Source: Pseudomonas sp. GM78 (GTDB lineage Bacteria; Pseudomonadota; Gammaproteobacteria; Pseudomonadales; Pseudomonadaceae). Taken from it: a stretch of DNA of 56,842 nucleotides. The notes under the pieces were generated by a model that saw nothing but the letters and a program-made list of their open reading frames with translations, did no database searches and was not told the DNA's origin. The position numbers were made by a program, and so were the translations under genes. The DNA is taken from positions 1 to 56,842 of the forward strand of contig NZ_AKJF01000065.1 in assembly GCF_000282475.1 (NCBI RefSeq). The letters are read 5' to 3'. Shown here one piece after another: positions 1-8,071 of the stretch (positions are counted from its first letter, which is position 1; each line of letters begins with the position of its first letter).

Positions 1-17
1 CAGGCTGCGATCTTTTG
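1..17. repeat. Partial copy of an intergenic palindromic repeat
   Basis: The first 17 bases are identical to 13612-13628, part of the left arm of the perfect 35-bp inverted repeat at 13598-13682. The window therefore begins inside another copy of that repeat, just downstream of the stop codon of the small gene at 22-399. The rest of the element lies outside the window. Confidence 0.6.
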
Positions 18-21
18 GCGG

Positions 22-399
22 TTAAGCAGTTTTCCAGGTGATCTCTTCTTCACCGTCGGCGCTGATGCGAATCCAGCGATCTGCCGTCTCCTCACCTTCT
101 TCCTCGACCCAGCTACCCGGTGCGCAGCGCACTTCGACGTTCAGTGCGGTAAAAGCGGCGCGGGCGCAAGCAATGTCGTCGTCCCACGGCGTCTGGTCGC
201 TTTCCAGGTACAGGCTGTTCCACTTTCCTACGGCCTTGGGCAACCAGGTCACCGGCACGTTGCCGGCCTTGCACTTGTAGGTCTGGCCTTTCTGCACCCA
301 GTCGGTGCACGGGCCCAATGCCGTGCCGAGCCAGGCCGAGATGGCCTTGTGGTCGACGTCGGCGTCTTTCAGGTAAATCTCGATATCGGGCTGGCGCAT
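22..399 (-). CDS. Conserved hypothetical protein, 125 aa
   Basis: Unknown function. The ATG at 399 is chosen over an upstream in-frame start because a GAGGA ribosome-binding sequence sits six bases before it and the protein then begins MRQPDIEIYL. The product is small, acidic and soluble, with several tryptophans, three cysteines and no signal peptide or membrane segment. The acidic C-terminal third includes an EEEGEE run. It follows dapE and rlmA on the same strand about 85 bp downstream. As I recall, a hypothetical gene occupies this position next to rlmA-dapE-ndvB in other pseudomonads too, so it is probably a real, genus-restricted gene. No role should be inferred. Confidence 0.75.
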   Translation of the reverse strand: MRQPDIEIYLKDADVDHKAISAWLGTALGPCTDWVQKGQTYKCKAGNVPVTWLPKAVGKWNSLYLESDQTPWDDDIACARAAFTALNVEVRCAPGSWVEEEGEETADRWIRISADGEEEITWKTA

Positions 400-483
400 G
401 GATGTCCTCACTGCGTGTCTGAAAAATCCATTCGCGGATTTAGCCGGCCCTGGGCCATTGCCCAAGACCAAAAAGGATTGAAG

Positions 484-1293
484 TTATTGAAGTACGAAAT
501 AATCGTAGCGCATCGACACGGTGACCTCGAAAGGCTCGGCTTGCTCGATGACCGCTGTCCGGCGTTCGGCACTGGCACGCCAGCCGTGGGGGGTCATGGC
601 CAGCAGGTTCGCCCGGTCCTGGCCACTGGCAAGCGTCAGTTTGAAGGTCAGGGTTTCGCTGTGTGCCAGTGTCATGCCTTCGGGCACCAGATCCAGATGC
701 TTGTCGTCGATGTACTCGCGGACTTCGTCGTACAGCCGCTCACGTAGCTCCATCAGGTGGCCGCTGGTCGGTCCGACTTTCATCAGGCCGCCGCCGGGGC
801 TGAGCAGGCGCTTGGCTTCCTCCCAATCCAGCGGGCTGAAAACGCTGGCCAGGAACTGGCAGCTGCCCGACGCCAGCGGCACGCGGGCCATGCTGGCGAT
901 CAACCAGGTGAGCTTGGGGTTGCGTTTACAGGCGCGCTTGACCGCTTCGCGAGAGATGTCCAGGGCGTAGCCGTCGGCATCCGGCAAGGCATCGGCGATT
1001 TGCGCGGTGTAGTAACCCTCGCCACAACCGATATCGACCCAGCGCTGTGGCGCGTAACCTGCCGCCAGTTGCGCCAGGCGCTTGGCTACCGGCGCGTAAT
1101 GGCCGGCGTTGAGGAAGTCGCGGCGGGCTTCGACCATCGCCTGGTTATCCCCAGGGTCGCGGCTGTTCTTGTGCTGCACCGGCAACAGGTTCAGGTAACC
1201 CTGGCGCGCACGGTCGAAACGGTGCCCGGCGGGGCAGGCCACGCCGTTGTCCACCGCGTTGAGCGGTTCGCTGCAGATCGGGCAAGCGAGCAT
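484..1293 (-). CDS. rlmA: 23S rRNA (guanine-N1)-methyltransferase RlmA
   Basis: Methylates a guanine in helix 35 of 23S rRNA (G745 in E. coli) using S-adenosylmethionine. The 269-aa protein starts with the family's zinc site, C4-x2-C7 and C20-x3-H24, followed by a Rossmann methyltransferase core with the SAM-binding motif DIGCGEGYY at residues 87-95. Length and domain order match RlmA(I). The ATG at 1293 shares its A with the TGA stop of dapE (TGATG junction), so translation is probably coupled to dapE. A generic SAM methyltransferase is the only alternative, and the N-terminal zinc site argues against it. Confidence 0.93.
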   Translation of the reverse strand: MLACPICSEPLNAVDNGVACPAGHRFDRARQGYLNLLPVQHKNSRDPGDNQAMVEARRDFLNAGHYAPVAKRLAQLAAGYAPQRWVDIGCGEGYYTAQIADALPDADGYALDISREAVKRACKRNPKLTWLIASMARVPLASGSCQFLASVFSPLDWEEAKRLLSPGGGLMKVGPTSGHLMELRERLYDEVREYIDDKHLDLVPEGMTLAHSETLTFKLTLASGQDRANLLAMTPHGWRASAERRTAVIEQAEPFEVTVSMRYDYFVLQ

Positions 1294-2444
1294 CAGGCGA
1301 GCAACTTGACAAGGGTCTGGTAGTAGATTTCGGTCAGCACATCGAGGTCGGCCGCCAGCACGCGCTCGTTGACCTGGTGGATGGTCGCGTTGACCGGCCC
1401 CAGCTCGACCACTTGCGTGCCCATGGTCGCGATGAAACGACCGTCGGACGTGCCGCCGCTGGTGGACGCCTGGGTTTCACGCCCGGTGATGTCCTTGATG
1501 CTCGACGACACGGCGTCGAGCAGCGCGCCCGGCTCGGTGAGGAACGGCAGGCCGGACAGTGCCCAGTCGATGTGCCAGTCCAGGCCATGCTTGTCGAGGA
1601 TGTCGGCGACGCGCTTTTGCAGGCCTTCGACAGTCGACTCGGTGGAGAAGCGGAAGTTGAACACGGCGACCAGGTCACCCGGGATGACGTTGGTCGCGCC
1701 GGTGCCGGAGTTGACGTTGGAAATCTGGAAGCTGGTTGGCGGGAAGAAATCGTTGCCATGGTCCCAATGCTCGGCGGCGAGTTCCGCCAGGGCTGGAGCA
1801 GCGAGGTGGATCGGGTTCTTCGCCAGGTGCGGATAGGCCACGTGGCCCTGCACGCCGCGCACGGTCAGCTTGGCGCCGAGGGAGCCGCGACGACCATTCT
1901 TGACCACGTCACCGACCAGGGTGGTGCTCGACGGTTCGCCGACGATGCACCAGTCCAGACGCTCCTTGCGCGCGACCAGGCGTTCAATCACGGCTTTGGT
2001 GCCGTGGTGCGCCGGGCCTTCTTCGTCGCTGGTGATCAGGAACGCGACCTTGCCCTTGTGATCCGGGTAGTCGGCGACGAAACGCTCGGCCGCCACGGTC
2101 ATGGACGCCAGGCTGCCTTTCATGTCTGCCGCGCCACGGCCACAAAGCATGCCGTGCTCGTCGATCACCGCGTTGAACGGGTCGATCTGCCAGGCGGTCA
2201 CGGGACCTGTCGGCACCACGTCGGTGTGGCCGGCGAAGCACAGCACCGGGCCATCGTGTTTGCCGTGGGTGGCCCAGAAGTTATCCACATCTTCGATGCG
2301 CATCGGTTCCAGCATGAAACCGGCATCGCCCAGGCGCTGCATCATCTGCTTCTGGCAATCGGCGTCGACCGGCGTCACGGACGGACGGCGGATCAGGTCG
2401 ATGGCGAGTTGAAGGGTCGGCGAAAGGTCGGCGTGGGCCGTCAT
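1293..2444 (-). CDS. dapE: Succinyl-diaminopimelate desuccinylase DapE
   Basis: Hydrolyses N-succinyl-LL-diaminopimelate to LL-diaminopimelate and succinate in lysine and peptidoglycan-precursor synthesis. The protein is a cytosolic di-zinc M20 peptidase of 383 aa. Metal and catalytic motifs are visible: GHTDVVP with H73, GRGAADMKG with D107, SDEEG with the general-base Glu pair at 141-142, and a C-terminal SGGTSDGRF substrate-binding segment. It is coupled to rlmA by a one-base overlap. A REP palindrome and the ndvB terminator separate it from upstream ndvB, so it probably has its own promoter. dapD and dapC lie 6-11 kb away, so the pathway is clustered loosely rather than as one operon. Confidence 0.96.
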   Translation of the reverse strand: MTAHADLSPTLQLAIDLIRRPSVTPVDADCQKQMMQRLGDAGFMLEPMRIEDVDNFWATHGKHDGPVLCFAGHTDVVPTGPVTAWQIDPFNAVIDEHGMLCGRGAADMKGSLASMTVAAERFVADYPDHKGKVAFLITSDEEGPAHHGTKAVIERLVARKERLDWCIVGEPSSTTLVGDVVKNGRRGSLGAKLTVRGVQGHVAYPHLAKNPIHLAAPALAELAAEHWDHGNDFFPPTSFQISNVNSGTGATNVIPGDLVAVFNFRFSTESTVEGLQKRVADILDKHGLDWHIDWALSGLPFLTEPGALLDAVSSSIKDITGRETQASTSGGTSDGRFIATMGTQVVELGPVNATIHQVNERVLAADLDVLTEIYYQTLVKLLA

Positions 2445-2468
2445 GGAAAAAACTCCGGAAGCTGTATA

Positions 2469-2558
2469 TGTGGGAGCGAGCCTGCTCGCGAAGGCGCAAT
2501 CTCAGTCAACATAAATGTTGAATGTGACGGCCTCATCGCGAGCAGGCTCGCTCCCACA
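2469..2558. repeat. REPIN: inverted pair of GTGGGAGC-type REP sequences
   Basis: Two near-identical inverted arms, TGTGGGAGCGAGCCTGCTCG and its complement, flank a roughly 45-base spacer in the 213-bp dapE-ndvB gap. Each arm contains its own small palindrome (GCGAGCctGCTCGC). This is the standard Pseudomonas REP doublet mobilised in trans by RAYT transposases. No RAYT gene is present in this window. A doublet with the same arms and the same total length (90 bp) occurs at 37060-37149. Confidence 0.88.
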
Positions 2559-2615
2559 GGCATTGGGGCAGGCCAATGGGGCGAGGCCCTGCAAAATGGC
2601 GGTTATCTTAAAGCA

Positions 2616-2640
2616 AAACGGCGACCATTGGCCGCCGTTT
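2616..2640 (-). terminator. Rho-independent terminator of ndvB
   Basis: An 8-bp stem (AAACGGCG / CGCCGTTT) lies 17 bases past the ndvB stop codon. On the minus strand it is followed by a T-rich run (TTTTGCTTT), as expected for an intrinsic terminator. Confidence 0.75.
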
Positions 2641-2657
2641 AGTGCATCGGTGAAGAT

Positions 2658-5249
2658 TTAGACCGCTGGCGCCGTTTCGGTTTCGCCCGAAGGTTTGGGC
2701 AGCGACGAAAGGAACGCCATGATCAGCGCCGCCAGGTACGGCAGCGACTGCACCAGCAACATGGTCACCCAGAAGCGCATGTCGTTGCTCGGCATGCCGT
2801 TCACCAGGAAGATCCCCAGCGCCGCACCCCACAGCAACAGCATGATGAACACCTCTTCCCGGGCTTCCGAAATCGCCACCCAGAAGCCGTGGTTATCGGC
2901 ATTCTTCGGTGTGCGGAAAAACGGAATGCTGCTGGTGAAGAAGCCGTACAGCACCGCTTTGGCTATGGTGTGCGATAACGCGAGTCCCGCCAGCGCCGCG
3001 CAGAACGCATCCTTGAGGTTCACGCCGACGGCGCGACGGTAGAGGAAGATGATCTTGCCGACCTTGAACACGAACAGCGCCAACGGCGGGATCGCGAAAA
3101 TCAACAGCGGTGGATCGACCCGCTGCGGCACGATGATCATCGCCGCCGACCACAACAGCGCGCCGACGGTGAAGAAGATGTTCATGCCATCCGCGACCCA
3201 CGGCAACCAGCCCGCGAGGAAGTGGTAACGCTGGCCGCGGGTCAGTTCGGTGTCCTTGCCGCGCAGCAGGCTGCGGGTGTGGCGCTTGATGATCTGGATC
3301 GCACCATAGGCCCAGCGGAACCGCTGTTTCTTGAAGTCGATGAAGGTATCGGGCATCAGGCCCTTGCCGTAGCTGTCGTGGTAATACGCCGCCGACAGGC
3401 CTTTTTCGAAGACCCGCAAGCCCAGTTCGGCGTCTTCGCAGATGCACCAGTCGGCCCAGCCCAGTTCTTCGAGTACCGAGCGCCGGGTCATGGTCATGGT
3501 GCCGTGCTGGATGATCGCGTCACGGTCGTTACGGGTGACCATGCCGATGTGGAAGAAGCCTTTGTATTCCGCGTAGCAGAGCTTCTTGAAGGTGCTTTCG
3601 TTCTGGTCGCGGTAATCCTGCGGCGACTGCACCACGGCGATCTTCGGATCGGCAAAGTGCGGCACCATGTGCTTGAGCCAGTTGGGGTGCACGCAGTAAT
3701 CGGAGTCGATCACCGCGATCACTTCGGCATCCTTGGCGGTGTGCGGGATCAGGTAGTTCAGGGCGCCGCCCTTGAAACCGGCCAATGGCGCGACGTGGAA
3801 GAACTTGAAGCGCGGGCCGAGGGTTTCGCAGTAGTCGCGCACCGGTTCCCAGACCGCCGGATCCTTGGTGTTGTTGTCGATAATCAGGACTTCGAAGTCC
3901 GGATAGTCGAGGTTGGCCAGGGCGTTGAGGGTCTGTTTGACCATCTCCGGCGGCTCGTTGTAGCAGGGCACATGGATCGAGACTTTCGGGCGATAGCTGG
4001 AATCGCCTTCCACCGGCAGGAATTCCCGACGCCGCTTGTGGATCCACACCGCTTCGGCCAGTTCGTGAGCCTCGGTCAGCAACACGATGAACACCCCGAG
4101 CGCGCCGAGGGCGAGCAGGAAGCCCACCGTCAGGCTGAACCAGGTGCTGTATTGCTGGCTGTAGTCATAGCCGATCCATACCAGCACCGAACCGCAGAGG
4201 AATGCGATAAAGGTCAGGAAGGTGCGGCCACGCTGGCGCAGGGCCGAGCCGTCGATCATCAGCAGGGTCAGCGACAGCAGCGCCAATACCACCGAACCGA
4301 TGGCCAGCACGCGCCATTGCGGAATGGCGACCACCGGGCCTTCGAAGTTGAATTTCTGCTGGCGCGCGGCGTTGAACACACCCCAATAGGCGCCCACCGA
4401 ACCTTCGTCGCTGACCTTCCACGGCTGGTCGAATGCTTCGATCACGAAGTAGTTGAAACCCTGGCGGTTGAGCTTGTTGACCAGGGTTCGCAGGTAGATC
4501 GCCTGGTCTGCCGGCGACGCATCGGCGCCACCGCGCATGCGGCCGTTGCTCGGCCAGCCCACTTCAGACAGCAGCAACGGTTTTTTCGGGAACATCTTTT
4601 TCAGGTCGCGGGCGCGGTCGAGGACGAACTGCCCGGCCTTGTCCATCGGGATGAATTCCCAGTAGGGCAGCACGTGGGCGGCGATCAGGTCGACGTGCTT
4701 GGCCAGTTCCGGGTGTTCTTCCCAGACGTGCCACTGTTCGGACGTGGTCACCGGCACTTTCACCGCGGCGCGGACGCGATCTAGGATCACGCTCAGTTCG
4801 GCGGCGGTGATTTCCTTACGGAAAATCGCTTCGTTGCCGACAACGACGCGCACGACGCTGCGCGAAGAGTTGGCGATTTCGATGGCACGGGCGATTTCCC
4901 GTTCGTTGCGTTCCTGGTCCGGGCTGATCCAGATCCCCAGTGTCACCCGTAGGCCGAATTCTTCCGCCAGTTTGGGGATGTTCTCAAGCGTGCCGTCCAC
5001 CGAGTAGGTACGGATGTTGTCCGTCAACTTGCTCATGATCTCCAGGTCGCGACGCATTTGATCGTCGGTCGGGTACTGCTCTTTTTGTGGGAATTGACCC
5101 TGCTGGAAAGGTGAGTACGAGAAGCCGGAGATCTGTTCGGGCCAGTTGGGCGCGGTCACCGGGCGATTGATCAGCGCCCAGAAGCCGGTAAACAAGGCAG
5201 CGATGGCGAGCACCACCACCAGGTTGAGTCCAAATTTACGCGATGACAT
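2658..5249 (-). CDS. ndvB: Membrane glucan synthase NdvB (GH17-like domain + GT2)
   Basis: Inner-membrane synthase of periplasmic or cyclic beta-glucans; in P. aeruginosa ndvB supports biofilm-specific antibiotic tolerance. An N-terminal membrane segment (about residues 8-28) leads into a periplasmic GH17-like domain carrying VGNEAI and SEVGWPS. After two more membrane segments comes a family-2 glycosyltransferase with VPCYNEPPEM, the DSDYC metal/UDP-glucose site and QRFRWAYGA (QxxRW). About four membrane helices follow. The ATG at 5249 is preferred to a TTG six codons upstream that lacks any ribosome-binding sequence, giving 863 aa. It is a single-gene unit with its own terminator. A cellulose-synthase-like role is unlikely given the GH17 fusion. 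Confidence 0.88.
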   Translation of the reverse strand: MSSRKFGLNLVVVLAIAALFTGFWALINRPVTAPNWPEQISGFSYSPFQQGQFPQKEQYPTDDQMRRDLEIMSKLTDNIRTYSVDGTLENIPKLAEEFGLRVTLGIWISPDQERNEREIARAIEIANSSRSVVRVVVGNEAIFRKEITAAELSVILDRVRAAVKVPVTTSEQWHVWEEHPELAKHVDLIAAHVLPYWEFIPMDKAGQFVLDRARDLKKMFPKKPLLLSEVGWPSNGRMRGGADASPADQAIYLRTLVNKLNRQGFNYFVIEAFDQPWKVSDEGSVGAYWGVFNAARQQKFNFEGPVVAIPQWRVLAIGSVVLALLSLTLLMIDGSALRQRGRTFLTFIAFLCGSVLVWIGYDYSQQYSTWFSLTVGFLLALGALGVFIVLLTEAHELAEAVWIHKRRREFLPVEGDSSYRPKVSIHVPCYNEPPEMVKQTLNALANLDYPDFEVLIIDNNTKDPAVWEPVRDYCETLGPRFKFFHVAPLAGFKGGALNYLIPHTAKDAEVIAVIDSDYCVHPNWLKHMVPHFADPKIAVVQSPQDYRDQNESTFKKLCYAEYKGFFHIGMVTRNDRDAIIQHGTMTMTRRSVLEELGWADWCICEDAELGLRVFEKGLSAAYYHDSYGKGLMPDTFIDFKKQRFRWAYGAIQIIKRHTRSLLRGKDTELTRGQRYHFLAGWLPWVADGMNIFFTVGALLWSAAMIIVPQRVDPPLLIFAIPPLALFVFKVGKIIFLYRRAVGVNLKDAFCAALAGLALSHTIAKAVLYGFFTSSIPFFRTPKNADNHGFWVAISEAREEVFIMLLLWGAALGIFLVNGMPSNDMRFWVTMLLVQSLPYLAALIMAFLSSLPKPSGETETAPAV

Positions 5250-5465
5250 AGTTATTTCGGGTTCCAAAGACTGTGGAACGAAGGAACGGTCGGGCCGCCA
5301 AGGGGGGCGAATCCTACACTAGGCATTCTCTGAACCTACAGCGGACAGGGAATTACCCGATATTGGGCAATTTGATTTCACATAAGTTCTTACACTGACC
5401 GCTTGAAGCCTAAAATTTAGTGCCGCGAAGCCCTATACTGCGCGCCGGTTTTTGAGGTGATGGTC

Positions 5466-6275
5466 ATGAGTACAGAAGATCCGCGGTTTGCAGGCATCGC
5501 CCGTTTGTATGGCGTCGAGGGCCTTGAACGCTTGCGCGCGGCGCACGTGGCGATTGTCGGCGTTGGTGGCGTTGGCTCCTGGGCGGCGGAAGCCATGGCC
5601 CGTTGCGGTGTTGGCGAGATTTCGTTGTTCGACCTGGACGATGTCTGCGTCAGCAACGCCAACCGTCAGTTGCACGCGCTGGACAGCACCGTCGGCAAAC
5701 CCAAGGTCGAAGTGATGGCCGAGCGCCTGCGCGGGATCAACCCGGATTGCACGGTGCACGCGGTGCCGGATTTCGTCACCCGCGAGACCATGGCCGAATA
5801 CATCACCCCGAACATCGATTGCGTGATCGACTGCATCGACAGTGTCAACGCCAAGGCGGCGCTGATTGCCTGGTGCAAGCGGCGCAAGATCCAGATCATC
5901 ACCACCGGCGGCGCGGGCGGGCAGATTGACCCGACGCTGATCCAGGTCTGTGACCTCAACCGTACGTTCAATGACCCGCTGGCGTCGAAAGTGCGCTCCA
6001 CCTTGCGCCGCGACTATGGCTTCTCACGCACCGTGACCCGTCACTACAGCGTGCCGTGCGTGTTCTCCACCGAGCAACTGCGCTACCCGAAACCCGATGG
6101 CAGCATTTGTTTGCAGAAGAGTTTCGTCGGCGATGGTGTGAAGCTTGACTGCGCCGGTGGCTTTGGCGCGGTGATGATGGTGACGGCGACCTTCGGCATG
6201 GTCGCGGCGACCAAGGCGGTGGACAAGATTGTGGCGGGTGTGCGGCGGCCGGCGGAGCGCATCAAACCTTCCTGA
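5466..6275 (+). CDS. tcdA: tRNA threonylcarbamoyladenosine dehydratase TcdA (CsdL)
   Basis: ATP-dependent E1-like enzyme that cyclises t6A at position 37 of ANN-decoding tRNAs to ct6A. The 269-aa protein has the ThiF/MoeB adenylation fold: GVGGVGSW nucleotide loop at about residues 32-39, FDLDDVCVSNANRQ, and a DCIDSVNAK segment. The start at 5466 follows GAGGTGA at 5454-5460. In-frame GTG (5457) and ATG (5460) codons lie inside or directly on that ribosome-binding sequence and are less likely. A TATACT -10-like hexamer sits at 5434-5439. It is convergent with csdE-csdA, the sulfur-transfer pair that acts with TcdA in E. coli. Confidence 0.92.
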   Translation: MSTEDPRFAGIARLYGVEGLERLRAAHVAIVGVGGVGSWAAEAMARCGVGEISLFDLDDVCVSNANRQLHALDSTVGKPKVEVMAERLRGINPDCTVHAVPDFVTRETMAEYITPNIDCVIDCIDSVNAKAALIAWCKRRKIQIITTGGAGGQIDPTLIQVCDLNRTFNDPLASKVRSTLRRDYGFSRTVTRHYSVPCVFSTEQLRYPKPDGSICLQKSFVGDGVKLDCAGGFGAVMMVTATFGMVAATKAVDKIVAGVRRPAERIKPS

Positions 6276-6316
6276 CGCTGATCGTTCCCACGCAGAGCGT
6301 GGGAACGATCAGCGTC
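6274..6316. repeat. Perfect 20-bp inverted repeat joining tcdA and csdE stop codons
   Basis: Arms 6274-6293 and 6297-6316 are exact complements with a 3-base loop. The repeat fills the whole gap between the two convergent genes and takes in the last two bases of each stop codon. It could fold as a bidirectional transcription stop or protective hairpin for both messages, although neither side has a clear T run. The core GATCGTTCCCACGC also resembles dispersed intergenic repeats of fluorescent pseudomonads, so it may be a mobile palindrome that replaced a terminator. Confidence 0.8.
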
Positions 6317-6719
6317 AGGCGGCGAGTTCGCGCATTCGCTGAAGCACCGCATTCAAGCCATTGCTGCGCGACTGGGACAACTGGCGACCCAACCCCAGCT
6401 GATTGAACCAGTCCGCCAGATCCACCTGCTTCAGATCAGCCGCCGACAACCCGTTGACCCGCGCCAACAGCAACGCCACCAAGCCGCGAATCAAGCGTGC
6501 ATCACTGTTGGCCCTGAACAGCCAGTGGCCATCCTTCAGCTCACCCACCAACCACACCTGGCTTTCACAGCCATGCACGCGGTTGGTGTCACACATTTCC
6601 ACTTCGCTCAATGCCGGCAGGCGCTCGCCCCACTGCATCAGCAGGCGCGCCCGTTGTTCCCAGCCCGGCAGATCTTGAAAGGCTTGCAGCGCGGCCACGG
6701 CTTCAGCAGACAGGCTCAT
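6315..6719 (-). CDS. csdE: SufE-family sulfur acceptor CsdE
   Basis: Accepts persulfide sulfur from cysteine desulfurase CsdA and stimulates it; in E. coli the pair acts with CsdL/TcdA. The 134-aa protein is a full-length SufE/CsdE domain with the reactive cysteine in VHGCESQVWL (C51) and a second cysteine at 43. The start codon overlaps the csdA stop by four bases (ATGA), indicating a two-gene operon read csdA to csdE. The name csdE rather than sufE is inferred from the partners: no sufBCD genes are nearby and tcdA is adjacent. Confidence 0.88.
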   Translation of the reverse strand: MSLSAEAVAALQAFQDLPGWEQRARLLMQWGERLPALSEVEMCDTNRVHGCESQVWLVGELKDGHWLFRANSDARLIRGLVALLLARVNGLSAADLKQVDLADWFNQLGLGRQLSQSRSNGLNAVLQRMRELAA

Positions 6720-7921
6720 CGCAGTAACTCCAGTGCTTGATCCAGCGCTTCAAAGAACCGTTCCAGGTCTTCGGAGTCGTTATACAGCGCCAACGACACC
6801 CGGATCGCTCCGGCCAGGTGCAGGCTTTTGAGCAGCGGCATGGCGCAGTGATGACCGGCGCGCACCGCAATGCCTTGTTCGGTCAGCAGGTGCGCCAGAT
6901 CAGAGTTATGTATACCCTCGATGGTAAAACTCGCCAGCGCCACTTGCGGCTTGCCTAGCAGGCGGATGCCGTTGCGCGCCTCGAGGCCCTTGAGCAGACG
7001 GTCATGCAGCGCCGCTTCGTGGGCGGATACGGCGTCCTGATCGAGCCCGGCAAGGTAGTCCAGGGTTGCCCCCAGGCCAATGACGCTGGAAATCGGCGGC
7101 GTGCCGGCTTCGAATCCCAGCGGTGCAGGGCGGAAGCGCGCGTCGTGATAGTTGGCGTCCAGCACCATCTCGCCGCCGAACTGCCAGGGGTGTAGCTGTT
7201 GCAGCGCTTCATGGCGCCCGAACAACACGCCCAGGCCATCGGGCCCGTAGAGCTTGTGGCTGGAAAATACGTAAAAATCGCACCCCAGTGCCTGCACGTC
7301 ATGCCGGCCATGGACCACGCCCTGGGCGCCGTCGATCGCGGTGAGTGCGTTATGCGCCTTGGCCATCGCCAGCAGCGCGGGCAGGGGTTGCCAGGCGCCG
7401 ATCACGTTGGACAACTGGCTAACCGCCAGCAGTCGCGTGCGTGGGCCGATCAAATTCGTGGCGGCCTGGAGGTCGATCACGCCGTCGGCATCCAGTGGCA
7501 GGATCACCAGTTTCAACTCGCGGCGGTGCGCCAGTTGCTGCCACGGCAGCAGGTTGGCGTGGTGTTCCAGGGCGCTGATGACAATTTCATCGCCCGGATT
7601 GAAAAGAGGTTCCAGGCCATAGGCCAGGAGATTTAGCGCAGAGGTCGCGCCGTGGGTGAATATGATCTGCCCGCTGTCACCGGCGTTGAGCCATTGCGCG
7701 GCTTTGCGGCGGCTGTCCTCGAACGCCTGGGTGGCGTGGGCGCCGGGCAGGTGTTGCGCCCGATGCACGTTGGCCGCGCCATTGGCGTAGTAATGCGCCA
7801 GGGCATCCAGTAGCGCTTGAGGTTTTTGCGTGGTGGCGGCGTTGTCCAGATAGGTCTGGCCTTGCCGTTGCAGGGCGGCGATGGCCGGGAAATCGGCGCG
7901 CCACGGGGAGAGAATCATCAT
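6716..7921 (-). CDS. csdA: Class II cysteine desulfurase CsdA
   Basis: PLP enzyme that removes sulfur from cysteine as a protein-bound persulfide and passes it to CsdE. It is 401 aa, typical for group II (SufS/CsdA). DNAATTQKP lies near residue 26, the PLP lysine K223 is in FSSHKLYGPDG, and the persulfide cysteine C359 is in RAGHHCAMPLL with the short group-II loop. ATG codons at 7921 and 7918 are both possible; the first is kept here. It forms an operon with csdE through an ATGA overlap. A REP-like palindrome separates it from dapD upstream. Confidence 0.92.
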   Translation of the reverse strand: MMILSPWRADFPAIAALQRQGQTYLDNAATTQKPQALLDALAHYYANGAANVHRAQHLPGAHATQAFEDSRRKAAQWLNAGDSGQIIFTHGATSALNLLAYGLEPLFNPGDEIVISALEHHANLLPWQQLAHRRELKLVILPLDADGVIDLQAATNLIGPRTRLLAVSQLSNVIGAWQPLPALLAMAKAHNALTAIDGAQGVVHGRHDVQALGCDFYVFSSHKLYGPDGLGVLFGRHEALQQLHPWQFGGEMVLDANYHDARFRPAPLGFEAGTPPISSVIGLGATLDYLAGLDQDAVSAHEAALHDRLLKGLEARNGIRLLGKPQVALASFTIEGIHNSDLAHLLTEQGIAVRAGHHCAMPLLKSLHLAGAIRVSLALYNDSEDLERFFEALDQALELLR

Positions 7922-7973
7922 GGTGTTCGGCCCTGGTGAACATGGGCGGGTGTACGCCTGACCTTGCTGACCC

Positions 7974-8047
7974 TGTAGGAGCGAAGCTTGCTCGCGAAGG
8001 GGCCCTTGAAGCCGCCAAAAGCTTCGCGGGCAAGCCTCGCTCCTACG
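7974..8047. repeat. REP-like inverted doublet, TGTAGGAGCGA type
   Basis: TGTAGGAGCGAAGCTTGCTCGC at 7974 is mirrored by the complementary GCTTCGCGGGCAAGCCTCGCTCCTACG ending at 8047, with imperfect arms. It lies in the 150-bp csdA-dapD gap. The outer TGTAGGAGC is a variant of the TGTGGGAGC of the other doublets, so it belongs to a related but distinct REP group. Confidence 0.75.
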
Positions 8048-8071
8048 GGATTAGAGGTGATCGTGCGACGC

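Noticed and set aside
2469-2558. Repeated palindromes as a CRISPR array
   Set aside because: Copies are far apart, inverted rather than direct, lack regular spacers and have no cas genes. They are REP doublets.
5457-5465. Upstream start codons (GTG 5457, ATG 5460) for tcdA
   Set aside because: They lie within or directly against the GAGGTGA ribosome-binding sequence, which has ideal spacing to the ATG at 5466.
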